Positions 11,132-29,741 of a stretch of 64,000 nt of DNA are shown here, piece by piece. The position numbers and the translations under genes were made by a program. The DNA is from Silene conica (Eukaryota > Streptophyta > Magnoliopsida > Caryophyllales > Caryophyllaceae), in NCBI GenBank assembly GCA_029255685.2, contig CM055313.2, positions 50,252,579-50,316,578 of the forward strand, in the 5' to 3' direction. Each line of letters starts with the position of its first letter. Position 1 is the first letter of the stretch. The notes beneath the pieces were generated by a model. That model worked only from the letters and a program-made list of their open reading frames with translations. It had not been told where the DNA came from and did no database searches.

Positions 11132-13497
11132 GTCCTCGACAAGTGTGCGTCACCAATTCTCTTGTCCTATTACAATCTCCCACTCAATGCAAGATGTCTC
11201 TCTGAGGTCGTACTTGCATTTGATCATATCATGAGTGGTTTCCTCGATCTGGAGAATAACTGTCTGACCGGAATTATCTACCATAGATACCTTCCGAGCG
11301 TGGCCACGCATTTCCAGTTAACTTCTCCTCGAGTGGCCCTGAGATTTGAACAACCCTGACATGGGGTGGACAATTTCTATCGCACTACTTCCTTCAACTA
11401 GTCACAGTCAGTCACAACCCAAAACAATCCCATTTGACTCCAGTTACGAAAAGTCGTAGAGAATGGATCAAAGTTATGCCTAAACTGTACCATCTTGGGA
11501 GAGTAGTCTTTAGTCTAAGAATTGACTCACAAGAATACTATAGCAGCTCTCGCCACGACCCGGCTATAAAATTTCCAGAACTCTATAAGCGATCACATTG
11601 CCCGACAGAGTGTCTCTTACAGTCTGCCTATGTGATCGACTAGTCATCACATATGACTCTATGGCACTTGAACTTGCCATCAATCGCCTCACACTCTAGT
11701 CGCTTTGAGACGTCACCTCATGTAAGCGGCTAGGGGCTATACTAAGTCAATCCAGTTCACTTATGGGGTTCAATATTGTCTCTTACAACCCATTTGGATT
11801 CTGACAAAGTATCTTTTACTTTGAGTTAATAATAACTCAAATGATGTTGTCATGCAACAATAGTCAATACTATCACATTGCATTTGATGCACAATCATCT
11901 ATTTGTATTAGTGTTTTGCGAATAACCTTTATTCATGCGAATAACCTTTATTCATGATAGCAAAAACTTACAACTTTTGGTCTCCTTTGTTCTCATATTA
12001 TCCCGTATAATATGATTCTATTTGAGTACATTTCTAGAATTCTTTCTAGATTTTGAGTTTCCTTTCCGGAGGAAAGCTCCCACTGTTATCTTATAACTTG
12101 TGACGTATTGATATACAGTCACTTATGTACTGAAAACTTTATTGTAGTCTATTTATGATTTCATCATTCTAATAATTTTCACTCATCTTGGCTATTTATG
12201 GTTTCATTCATCATTATGAATAAAGTATCCAACCATTCTAACTTCTAGTGGGCGACCTTTTATTATCCATGTAATAAACCTTCCCGTAAAGCTCCATCAT
12301 CTTATGATATAATGTATTTGATCATCTAGAATTGAAAACCTCTTATTCTTTACACCTTAAAGAATCACCCATTCTCTCTAAATGGTAGGCTTAATTCTTT
12401 TAATGAAAATCGCTCCCACTAAAATCAATATCTCTCGGTATCTTAAATGAACCTTTCATTTCTCGCATGTTAAACTATTACTTGAATCATTATCACAATC
12501 ATTATCCCTATAGTGATCTGTTTCCATTCAATCAATCATTACCTTCTTATAATGTCTTCGTTCCCTCGAGACGAAAATGACATGATAATTTCTTTATAAC
12601 TACATTGAGAGGATTGAGATGATTTCTTATCTTTTATCTTATAAACTTAGAAAAAACATTTATTAAGGAACCGTTTTCCTACTGATTTCATACGGGGTTT
12701 CAAGTTTCCTCTCTATGAAACAATGAACACAAAGAACCTTTCTTCGAGTGTCCTCCCGTAGTTTCTTCAGTGTCCTCTCGTAGTTTCTTCAAATCATTTA
12801 GGGCTCTTCTTAAGACTCCCAAGTAAGAATCTTCTCTAAGATCCTTCCTTTATTTTCATCATTGGTTTGCGAGCGAAATATTTTCTCCCACTCTATCCTT
12901 CTAACAATAACCTTTATTCGTTTAAGGATAGCTATTTCGATTAACCAATGTATCTGAATGTTTGAATTTTGATAGGTGTGATGAATACATTCTCATTTTC
13001 ACTTAAAATGAAAATCTTATAATGAACTGATATAGTCTCATTTTGATTGAATTTATCTCATGGGGTGTAGTTCTCCGTTTTAATCAACTCTTTGATTATA
13101 TTATATTGATCGTATCAATAGTTTGTTGCGTGATAAAATCACTATTATTCATGTTTAAACAAGGTATGCGATTTATTTGAAAAATCAAAACATTGATTAA
13201 GAACAAAAGTAGTGACTCGGGTTGAAAACCAAGTCACCAATATCCAAAACTACAACCATTGTTTTAGGATTTTAATCCTTGTCTTACAAGAAAATAAATT
13301 GTTCCATAAATAAATGCAAAATATGAAAGAAGACGATATGAAAATTAGAGGCTAGCTCTTCAAGTCTTCGATCAATTGGATGCTACCGGAGCCATCCAAG
13401 TAAGGAACCTCATGCTTCCTTCTCCTTGCCCTTATCATTATTAGGAGGCGCCCCTTTAAAACATTTAAAAAGGGTAAATATCAACACATTTGTATCA
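11132..13497 (-). other. Non-coding internal region where pol would be expected
   Basis: About 2.4 kb between gag and the 3' LTR. No frame here shows protease, integrase or reverse transcriptase motifs on either strand; the longest frames are below 70 codons. Its AT-rich composition and lack of pol remnants suggest an established non-coding filler rather than a recently mutated pol. Repeated TCTCCCACT blocks occur near its 3'-LTR end. Confidence 0.7.
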
Positions 13498-14436
13498 TTA
13501 TACATAAGTTGATAAATGACATGAATTTAAACGAGAATTATTATTACCTACGGCGGTTGCCTTCCCATTTTTGAGATCACTTAAGTATTTGGGGCAATTT
13601 CGCTTCCAATGACCGATCCTCGTGCAATAATGGCACTTGTCTTGCTCTTTAGAAGACGAGGTGGAAGCGCCTTTCGAAAAGGTCTTTTCTTTGGTCGCCT
13701 TGGGCTTGAACGTTTTCTTGCCCTTGCCTTTAGAGGCATTCCTTTTGAAGCTCGTTTTCCCTTTCTTTTCTTTGTTCAAAACATCCTTGGTGGAACTTTC
13801 ATGAAGTCCCATGTCCCTTTCGGCTTGGACGAGCATCTTATGCAACTCTTCCAACGTGGTCTCTTGGTTTCGCATATTGAAATTCACCCGGAATTGAGCA
13901 TACGCCTTAACCTTATTGAGCGAGTGAAGAACTCGGTCAATAATTAGAGAGTCGGGAACATCAACATTTTGAGCTTTTAGAGTCTCCGCGAGATCAACGA
14001 GTTTGAGCACATGAGGGCTTATCTTTTGCCCTTCCTTGAATGTAATGTCAAAGAAGGCGGAATCCGCCTCATATTGAATCACCCTTGGAGTTTGCGAAAA
14101 CATGGTCGCAAGCTTGGTGTATATTTCATATGATGTGGTCAACTTTATCATACTCCTTTGGAGATCCGGCTCCATGGAGAAGATGAGCACATTTTTAAGA
14201 GCGGAGGACTCTTTCATGTAGGCTTCATAGGCCTCACGAGTTCCGACCGCGGAACGAGCGGTTGGAGCGGGAGGAGCAGCTTCGGATAGGTAACGACTCT
14301 TATCGTCACCTTGAGCGGCCAAAAGTAATTGCGCATCCCAATCCTTAAAGTTTGAACCATGCTTATCGAGTTTGCAACGATCCATAAAGGATCGAAGCCA
14401 TGATACGTTAGTGAGAGGTGGAGCGTTGGTTGCCAT
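13498..14436 (-). CDS. Copia-type Gag (nucleocapsid polyprotein), intact frame
   Basis: This 312-residue protein would assemble the virus-like particle that packages element RNA. The N-terminal 190 residues have the UBN2-type Gag fold signature of Ty1/copia elements, beginning with a tryptophan-containing segment (W at about residue 13) and a conserved FKDWDAQL stretch. A Lys-rich basic stretch follows at about 220-265, then one CCHC zinc knuckle, CHYCTRIGHWKRNC, at about 270-283. ATG at 14436 begins a typical plant copia Gag N-terminus. The frame ends soon after the knuckle, without fusing to a protease. The frame is uninterrupted, which fits a gag-only element that supplies its own capsid and borrows pol. 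Confidence 0.85.
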   Translation of the reverse strand: MATNAPPLTNVSWLRSFMDRCKLDKHGSNFKDWDAQLLLAAQGDDKSRYLSEAAPPAPTARSAVGTREAYEAYMKESSALKNVLIFSMEPDLQRSMIKLTTSYEIYTKLATMFSQTPRVIQYEADSAFFDITFKEGQKISPHVLKLVDLAETLKAQNVDVPDSLIIDRVLHSLNKVKAYAQFRVNFNMRNQETTLEELHKMLVQAERDMGLHESSTKDVLNKEKKGKTSFKRNASKGKGKKTFKPKATKEKTFSKGASTSSSKEQDKCHYCTRIGHWKRNCPKYLSDLKNGKATAVGNNNSRLNSCHLSTYV

Positions 14437-16860
14437 TGATGATGTCGAAAATTAAACTACAATAATAAAAGGATAAACAACATCATTTTAAATTCATAAT
14501 TTGAATTTTAAGAAACTTAAACATGTTAAGTATATTTACTTAATGATCTCTTACCCAATTAAGCAAACAATCCCGAGACCCAAACCCATACCAATCCGGG
14601 CACGGTGTAGCCGATTCAACCCGTATCGGTATAATTTGGTGGATTAACCCTTTAATCGGTTCTACTCTTAGAACTCTCGGTCGACAATTTTCTTAAAATT
14701 ATCTTTAGCCCGAACTTATTGCAACTACGGTTACGAATACTTTCGTTGAGATCAACCAAATTTCAAGGTGTAATCTTATTACCCCACTTACCCAACGTGA
14801 CAATTTTAGTACCCCGGTGTAGCCGAGCCTACGTTCTTGTGAAGAAGGGATTCATGGGTCCGTACTTTTTGGTAAGGCTAAGTCTCAATATTTGTATGTA
14901 AGAGATCTAGTCAAATTATTATCTATCTCCGTTTAAGTGAACTAAGTCGGTGAATTATCGATAAAATAAAAGACTAGGTCGACTAGGTCGAAACATGCAT
15001 GATACGATGTATGACGATTTGGCTATGCATGCAAACATATAAAAAGCAAAAATAAAAGCATAAATAAACCCTAGTATGGCCTTTCCTAGAAAAGAAATAA
15101 TAAAAGTACAAATTCGGAAACCAACTCCTTTGGTCCCTTGAACTTCACGAGGCACGCACTTCGAGGTAAACACCGTCTTGTCGGAACTCCTTTCCGAATG
15201 GCACCGTCTTCAAGGAACTCCGGATTTTACAAATATTACAACTTTTCTAGTCTACTTTATACATTATAAAATAGAAAAATACAATTGGGTGTTTCGAGAT
15301 CACAAAATTACAACCGAATCGGTAACCCCTTACATTACGGGAAATACCGATTTAAAAACTAGGCCATACTAAGTAAATTACATAATTCCCACAATTACGT
15401 AAAATAAATCATGACATTCATAATAAAATATGCAATGCTAATGTAAATATGAATTAACATGCAAACCCTAAGCCAAATCGTCCTATTTAAACACTTATTT
15501 AAATAGTTATCGCAAACCTTGGTTTATGGAATCGCGTGTTTTAACGGTTAACAACACTTATGCATTATATGAAACGGTTTTCATCCTTAAGTTAATCATC
15601 CCAACTCTTATAGGATTCAAAATTTAGTCTTACTCAAACTTTGAACATGACTTAACTTAATATATTTCAATATTGATCGGTATTACTCGGTTTTACGGGA
15701 AAAATAATATAAAAATTCAAAAGAGTCATAAAAATTTCGAAAATTCAAAATTCAAATTTTGAAAAATCCAGAATGTTCTTAAAATTTTCAGATTGTTAAA
15801 ATATTAGTATTTATACGGTTTTAACATTATTTCGAAAATAACACGTAAAACGAGCATTTTAAGTCGGAAAATTCAATAATTAACTTCATAAATGCAAATT
15901 AAATACTAATAATATTTTTATACCTTCCAAAACATTTTAAGAACACAAGATGGACAGAAAATTAAATGGTACCCCAATGAGCCGAAATTTAAAAGCATGA
16001 CTCCTTTTATTTAACTTTAAATGCTACTTTTAACAACATAAAATTAAATCAAATCTGAAACTTTTGGCTCCCAAGAATATTTTCATGATGAACATATCAC
16101 ATATGACTAATATGGGTTACATTTTTCGCCCATTTCAACAACATTTGCAAATTTTAACGATTTTCGTCATATATCGTACGATTTTAACCCTTAAAATTAT
16201 TTCTCAAGCATAAAATAAGATAAAATTCTCGAAAATTTTATACATGCTGGAAATAATATATATGACATCGTGTTAAATTTTTATGGCCAAATTCCAACTT
16301 AAACTATTAAAGTCGAAATTATGTCACTAATTACCCGATTTTTACATTAAAAATCTATAATATTGCAATATTTGAGATAAATTTCTGGAAAAATTCAACA
16401 TAAATTTTAAATATTGCATGTGACATACTCATAAATATTTATAGTCAAATTCACAATATAACTATTTTAACCCATTTTTATTCATCTTATTGCATTTTAA
16501 CCCTTAAAATTCATATCACACGATTTATAAGTCCATAATTTACGAAAAATCATATTCATATTATAGAAAATACATGTGATAACATACTGAAAAATCTCGG
16601 CCAGAAGCTTATTTTAACTATTTTTCCCAAAAATAAACATTTTAACCATTAAAACTCAATAAAATCCGAGATTTAATATACCATAAGTCAATATTCATGC
16701 AAAATATATTCCAAATACTCTAAAACATTTTAGAAAACAGTAGGTATTCATGCCAAATTAATTTCGTGCATATCATATATTAAACGAAAATTTCAAGTTT
16801 TATATTGTTATCTCTATAACTACGTAAAAACATAACCGGAAAGCATGCAAACAACCTATT
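14437..16860 (-). other. Long AT-rich leader of copia-type element
   Basis: About 2.4 kb separates the primer-binding site from gag. It has no coding signal, contains many TTTTAA and AAAATT runs and several short upstream ATGs, and is far longer than the leader of ordinary copia elements. Such long leaders are seen in large non-autonomous derivatives. Confidence 0.65.
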
Positions 16861-16872
16861 GCTCTGATACCA
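16861..16872 (-). promoter_or_regulatory. Primer-binding site for initiator tRNA-Met
   Basis: The minus strand reads TGGTATCAGAGC, two bases inside the 5' LTR end. This sets the element's orientation as right to left. Confidence 0.9.
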
Positions 16873-16874
16873 AT

Positions 16875-18175
16875 TGTAAGGTTTTGTTAGTTGCTCATAA
16901 ACTAATTTTAGTCATACTAACATAAAATATTATTTAACTCTTTTAACAACAAAATATAAGGATCTTATGCATGCTACTATATGCGGAAATAAGGAGAAAA
17001 CCGTGTTCTTACACTCGGTCCAAGCTTAGCAAGGATGATCCTCCAAGTACCCAAAATAGAATACCTCCTTCGGATGCACCAAGACAAGCCCTCAATAAAC
17101 CGAACCCTTGTGAATGCTAGACAAAGAATCGGTTTCTTCCTTAATAACTCTAATCACTCTTATTAGAATATAAATACAATACTACTAATAGTATGTCAAT
17201 ATTATCTTTATAATATAAATTTAGAGGTTTGTAAAATTCTTCTCACTTAGACAAATTTTCGGCTAGGATAAGAAGAGATTTTATTTTGATTTTCTACACT
17301 TAGAAAATTATGCAAGCATTAGAGGAATTAGGGTTTGCAATAGGTGAGCATCTTATACTTAATATTGTGTTGCTTGAGTGTGGGTGGCCGGGTTCATAGG
17401 GAAGAACAAGGGGAACATTTTCCCTTTTCTAGGTCATTTAGGGTGGCCATAGGTATTAGTTCCAAGCTCACCTTAATGATTATGTTTTGGTGTATTTAAG
17501 AGTATAATTAACTTAAATCAACCCTTAAAACACAACCACCAAAACCGGCACATACCACTTAAAATGGACCTTATTTCATCATTTTATCAACTTCACAATT
17601 TTATGTTATGTGACATCCAATATGTCATAACATAATAAAATAACAATTGTTTTAATTTAATCATACATATTTATCAAATAAATATTATTCATAAATTAAT
17701 AAATCTTATTTATCAAGTTGACAAGTAATTCGAAATTACTAGATGTAAAATGGTCACTTATAATAATCGTCAATACGATTTACAACCTTTGTATTAATTA
17801 TAACCCAATTCATTCTAATCACGATATAATGAAATATCGTTTACTGGTAAATAATTGACACATTTCAATTTTAAACATAAATCTTACATTAAGATTTAAC
17901 CTCTAATTTCTCGATATACGAGTTTAAGGAATATGATCAAATCGTATCAATATACATTTGATCATTTTATTAATTAAGGGAATTGTCCTAAAGGTGTGAC
18001 CTAAAGGGATCAACTGACCACCACCGTCATACGACAGTAATGTCAAACTCTAGCTAGCCAATCATTACCGATTAATGTTGGTCAGTTGACTAATAATTCG
18101 TATCATCCCTTGCGCATTCTTGTCATGAGATTTAATTACGTGATCGCACTATTGTTGAGGACACATTTCCCAACA
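16875..18175 (-). repeat. 5' LTR of copia-type element (uninterrupted)
   Basis: 1301 bp, TG...CA ends, about 99.5% identical by eye to the joined left LTR. It preserves the empty target site of the gypsy insertion around 17119-17123 and so serves as an internal pre-insertion reference. It is followed by GTAAC. Confidence 0.92.
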
Positions 18176-18180
18176 GTAAC
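18176..18180. repeat. Target-site duplication GTAAC (right copy)
   Basis: Partner of 4523-4527, immediately after the CA end of the right LTR. From 18181 the composition returns to the mitochondrial-like background. Confidence 0.85.
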
Positions 18181-25874
<7,694 letters not shown>

Positions 25875-25879
25875 ACAGG
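25875..25879. repeat. Target-site duplication ACAGG (left copy)
   Basis: Immediately precedes the TG at 25880 and is repeated at 30125-30129 immediately after the CA at 30124, defining the outer limits of the element between them. Confidence 0.8.
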
Positions 25880-27482
25880 TGAACTGAATCTCTAACACTC
25901 AACGGGAATTTGAGTATGGTAAATTTAGGACAGAAAGTTGATGTTAAATGGATGGTAAAAGAACGTGAATTTTCGTGACAAGTAGATGGATATGAACTAA
26001 TCCCAGCACCCAGCCACGAGATTAGAACTAGGTTTAAGGATTAATCCAGCACACAGCAAAGATTACCCTTCCCAAAGCACTAAGCAAATGGGTTTTATCA
26101 CAAGCACATAGCAAAGTGAATTCTGAAAACTTAAAAAGTTTTTCTGGTTGTTTAATTCATCAAATCTGACTTTTACATTGCTTAGTTGCTGTCCTTATAT
26201 AGACTTACAAAAGAAATCTGAACCCTTGAAGTTTGCTTTAATCTAGTGGCTCAAAATGGCCTAAACAAAAGAACAAATTATAACAACAAAGTCTCCTAAT
26301 GTGGATGTTGGAGTTGCTGGTCCATTGATGCAAAGATGCTTCTGCCCAAAAGCTTCCAAGGCTGCCAAATCAGAACTGCATAAAGCAGACTGTCAAAAAG
26401 CCTGTTTGTTTGTTTCCTGAAATGGCAAGACAACATCTTTTCTTTATGGTCTTTGTTTGGCTTCTACAGAGGAGGGTTGAAGCTATATTTAGGATCACAT
26501 GCTACTTGGACGAGCCATCTGGACTTGTGATTTTTAGAACAACCTTAGGGAGATTCAGACATTCAGCATTTTCCCTTGGATTAATTGCAGTAACTTCAAT
26601 AACATGTAGCTCCCAGACCAGATACCCTAATCATGCAAATGGTAGCTTGAATTAAAGATAATTGAGCTAGCTTCACTCTCCAAAAAGAATCAACCCAAAA
26701 GGATAAGCCAAGCTTGAGATATGAAGCTTTTAGTAAGAACAGGTCAGAACTAGAATGACAGCATTCTTCCTGCACACTGCTGTAACTTTGAAAAATCATA
26801 ATTCCCCGATAATGAAGGTTAAAAATACCCACCATACATAGAATGAAAGCTAATGATCTTGTCTATCACCTCCAAAAAGAATTACCCAAAAGTATTCAGC
26901 CAATTTTGAGCTATTCAAGTTTGAACACTGACAGGTCAAAACAGACGTTGCATAGCATTCCTGCGTGACAGTCTTAGAGATACTGTTGTGCTCAACCTGT
27001 TCAATATTTTAGGCTAATTCCAACTCGATAGGTTAATAGACATCCTCAAGATTCTGGGAAGCTAAAGAAATCAAAAAATGACCTTGCCAATCTTCAGATA
27101 TAAGCATTTGAAAACAGACCAAAAATCTGACGGGTTATTTCCAGTTTCAGCACTTAGCATGAAATCGTGACAGTCTTTGAAGGGTTATTGTGACAAATCT
27201 ACTCATTCAAACCTACTGATTCCAACTCCATTGGAAAGTAGACTTCTTCAAGATTCTAACCATATAAAGAAATTGATGTTTGAGTAAGTGAAGCTCCAGT
27301 TATAACTTTCTGAAGTCAGACCAGAAAACTGCCACTTCCCTGAAATCTGTTTCAGCCTTATCTTTCTAGTCTGAACTCTCCTTTCTTCAAATTTGATGGC
27401 TCTTGATCTATAATTAAGGCTCTTGCATCAGGACTGTTTCTTTTAGCTTAGAGATGAGTGAAAATGAAACAATTTTGTTTCA
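25880..27482 (-). repeat. 3' LTR of chimeric gag-only element
   Basis: The boundary on the right is inferred from a minus-strand polypurine tract followed by TGAAACAAAA. The left end reads TGAACTG on the plus strand, matching the CA end expected of a minus-oriented LTR. The interior holds degenerate internal repeats: a segment with TCCAAAAAGAAT...CCCAAAAG occurs near 26680 and again near 26872, and a CAAGATTCT block near 27050 and 27250. A CTTATATAG motif near 26194 may be the TATA region. Non-coding. Confidence 0.65.
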
Positions 27483-27496
27483 AACTCCCTTTCTTC
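27483..27496 (-). promoter_or_regulatory. Polypurine tract of chimeric element
   Basis: The minus strand reads GAAGAAAGGGAGTT directly before the inferred start of the 3' LTR, the expected plus-strand primer. Confidence 0.6.
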
Positions 27497-27589
27497 AAAA
27501 GAATTTGCCCTCAAATTCTATTGGTTCACATTGAAGGCTCTTGTTGCCAAGGCTTGTGTCCTCCCACTTATCAAAAAACCAAGCACACT

Positions 27590-28918
27590 TCAAGAGGTGG
27601 CTCGCATGACTCCTCCCGGATCATAGACTAGAATTGTGAATGGCAAGAGATGTATTGAACCATTCCCAAATTCAGAATGCTCCTTACTTAGTTGGCATTC
27701 TAACACAAGCATCACATGCTCACTTAAATCCAATTCCAAACAATGAATAACATCACCATTGAACATGCCCATGGACTGTCCAAACTTCATGGTTTGAAGC
27801 TCAAGTAGTCCTTGGTCGACAATCACTTTTCTATGCACCAAATCAGTAGCCTTATCATTGATGGCCTCCTTGGAAAGAGAATGGCTACTCTCCTCCTCAC
27901 TTGTAGGTTCATGAGTTGAGTTGAAGGGGGTTTCAATTTCAAGACATTGGTTCTCAAAGATAGCACCACATGAGCTATTCATTTCAGCACAAGTGCTCAT
28001 GACCTTTGGCTCAAGGGGTTTAAACTTAGGACAAGTACCATCCGAGTATGACATGATAACCCCTTGGCTTAAACTCTCCTTAGTTCCATCTGTTTTCATG
28101 GCTTCTAACCCGCCTCTTCTAGCTAAGGCCTCATATTTCCTAGGTCTTGCTAAAGTCCTTTCAACAAACAAAGCCAACTCATACAATTCCTCAAATGAGT
28201 ACACCATTTCAAAGTGAATCCTCCTAGTAATTTCAGAATTCAAGCCATTGTAAAATCTGATTCCTTTTTGAAAAGAACTTGCTTTATTGTCACACACAAA
28301 GTGTAATTCCTCAAATAATCTAGCATACTCATAAACACTCAAGGAATTTTGTTTGAGGTTCCTAAGTTCAGCCCCTAATTCATTCAAGATAGAACAAGGT
28401 AGAAACTTTAATCTCATGTTCATTTCAAGTTTAAACCAGGAACTTATCTTATCTTTTCCTTCCATTATCCTTGAATAATTAAGAGTATTATACCACAATA
28501 AAGCACCACCCTTTAAGAAAGACACAACCAGTTTACACTTCTCTTTATCAGAAAAACACTTGCTCTTGAAATAGCATTCAACATCAAACAACCAAGACAC
28601 AAATGCTCTATTGTTTACACCATTAAAAGAAGGAAGTGATGGTGTTATACCTTTCCCTCTAAGGGTAGGAGAGGACTTAGAGCATTCAAGGAGCAGGTCG
28701 TGCTCCCCTTGGTCTAAATCAGGTGGTTTTGGCTTCCTTTGAACCCCATGGTTGCTTGTTGTCTTCTTTATGTGCACTTCATTGTCGTACCCTCTTCTTG
28801 ACACTTTTAACCTTCTCATGGCAGCTTCTAAGGACTTGGAAGTGGAACCAAGGTCACAAGATTTCACCATTGAGCAAGGAGCATAAGGAACAACACCCAT
28901 AACTACTGATTTTCTCAT
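27590..28918 (-). CDS. Gypsy-type Gag, intact frame, no zinc knuckle
   Basis: A 442-residue protein in an uninterrupted frame starting at ATG 28918, about 140 bp downstream of the primer site. Residues roughly 95-265 match the plant retrotrans_gag pattern: an FVSWLFDVECYF helix, a hydrophobic GGALLWYNTL segment, LRNLKQ..LSVYEYARLFEEL, and a Leu-rich helix ending in VERTL. Family members usually follow this with a CCHC knuckle and then protease; neither is seen, and the C-terminal 150 residues are acidic and unrecognised. The stop lies about 95 bp from the polypurine tract, so Gag fills the whole internal region. Presumably it forms particles and relies on an autonomous relative for reverse transcriptase and integrase. 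Confidence 0.8.
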   Translation of the reverse strand: MRKSVVMGVVPYAPCSMVKSCDLGSTSKSLEAAMRRLKVSRRGYDNEVHIKKTTSNHGVQRKPKPPDLDQGEHDLLLECSKSSPTLRGKGITPSLPSFNGVNNRAFVSWLFDVECYFKSKCFSDKEKCKLVVSFLKGGALLWYNTLNYSRIMEGKDKISSWFKLEMNMRLKFLPCSILNELGAELRNLKQNSLSVYEYARLFEELHFVCDNKASSFQKGIRFYNGLNSEITRRIHFEMVYSFEELYELALFVERTLARPRKYEALARRGGLEAMKTDGTKESLSQGVIMSYSDGTCPKFKPLEPKVMSTCAEMNSSCGAIFENQCLEIETPFNSTHEPTSEEESSHSLSKEAINDKATDLVHRKVIVDQGLLELQTMKFGQSMGMFNGDVIHCLELDLSEHVMLVLECQLSKEHSEFGNGSIHLLPFTILVYDPGGVMRATS

Positions 28919-29054
28919 GAAAAATCAGAATGATAACACTTTGATAAAAACAGATTTTTCAAACAACAAACCAAAACTTTGCCAATCTTTCCTCACTCAT
29001 TGAGTTGTTTTTGTAGTTTTAGATGTAGTTAGGAAAGATTAACACTAAACCAAA

Positions 29055-29067
29055 GCTCTGATAACCA
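29055..29067 (-). promoter_or_regulatory. Primer-binding site, variant initiator tRNA-Met type
   Basis: The minus strand reads TGGTTATCAGAGC, the iMet primer site with one extra T, placed two bases from the CA end of the terminal structure. The spacing supports a real priming site despite the insertion. Confidence 0.75.
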
Positions 29068-29452
29068 TTTGAACAGAAAATGGACCCATGAATACTTCAA
29101 AATGGGGCTGTTTTTGTGAGTTGTTTTTGTCTCGGTTTTGAGTTGTTATTTTGAGGTTTTTATTTGAACAATAGTAAAGGATATGACTTGAACCAAAGGC
29201 TCAAGACTAGGATATGACTTAAACCAGAACACGAAGCAAGTTTAAGCCTAAGAGATCATCCAAGATCACGAAGCAAGGACTCACTCTTCTTCATGTACTC
29301 GTCCAGAACACGAAGCAAGACGGGAACATGGCTCCAAACACGAAGTAATGGAGTTGTTCAAGCACAAAGCAATGAACTAAAAAGGGTTTTCAAAACCTTC
29401 TTTTCTATTTCTTAATTCTCAAAATCTGATTTTTACAAGGGTGTTAGCTTGC

Positions 29453-29460
29453 TTTATATA
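29453..29460 (-). promoter_or_regulatory. LTR TATA box toward gag
   Basis: TATATAAA on the minus strand within the left arm, positioned to drive transcription leftward through the primer site and gag. Confidence 0.55.
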
Positions 29461-29733
29461 GGCCAAGCCATTACATCCTAACCATACATCTATTTTTTAA
29501 TCTAAGGGCTTACAAGAGTTCATAAAATCCTTACATAGAGCAAAAGCCACGGCTGAAAACAACACAAAATAACAAGCTAAAACAGGCTGCCCTGTGAAAT
29601 TTTGCAGCCTGTTTTAGCTTGTTATTTTGTGTTGTTTTCAGCCGTGGCTTTTGCTCTATGTAAGGATTTTATGAACTCTTGTAAGCCCTTAGATTAAAAA
29701 ATAGATGTATGGTTAGGATGTAATGGCTTGGCC

Positions 29734-29741
29734 TATATAAA
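29734..29741 (+). promoter_or_regulatory. Mirror-image LTR TATA box toward the right flank
   Basis: The inverted copy of the box at 29453-29460. It would fire outward into the background DNA beyond 30124, making this end a potential divergent promoter. Confidence 0.5.

Larger units (their letters stand above)
4528..18175 (-). mobile_element. Gag-only copia-type LTR retrotransposon (TR-GAG-like), interrupted by a gypsy element
   Basis: Read on the minus strand the order is 5' LTR (18175-16875), primer-binding site, long non-coding leader, gag (14436-13498), about 2.4 kb of non-coding DNA, polypurine tract, and 3' LTR (11120-4528). The 3' LTR is split by the nested gypsy insertion at 4777-10063. 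Both LTRs are 1301 bp once the insertion and its duplicated AGACA are removed, and I count about 6 mismatches between them. No protease, reverse transcriptase or integrase is present between gag and the 3' LTR. This matches non-autonomous gag-only elements that depend on a partner for pol functions. The copia assignment rests on the Gag type only. Confidence 0.85.
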
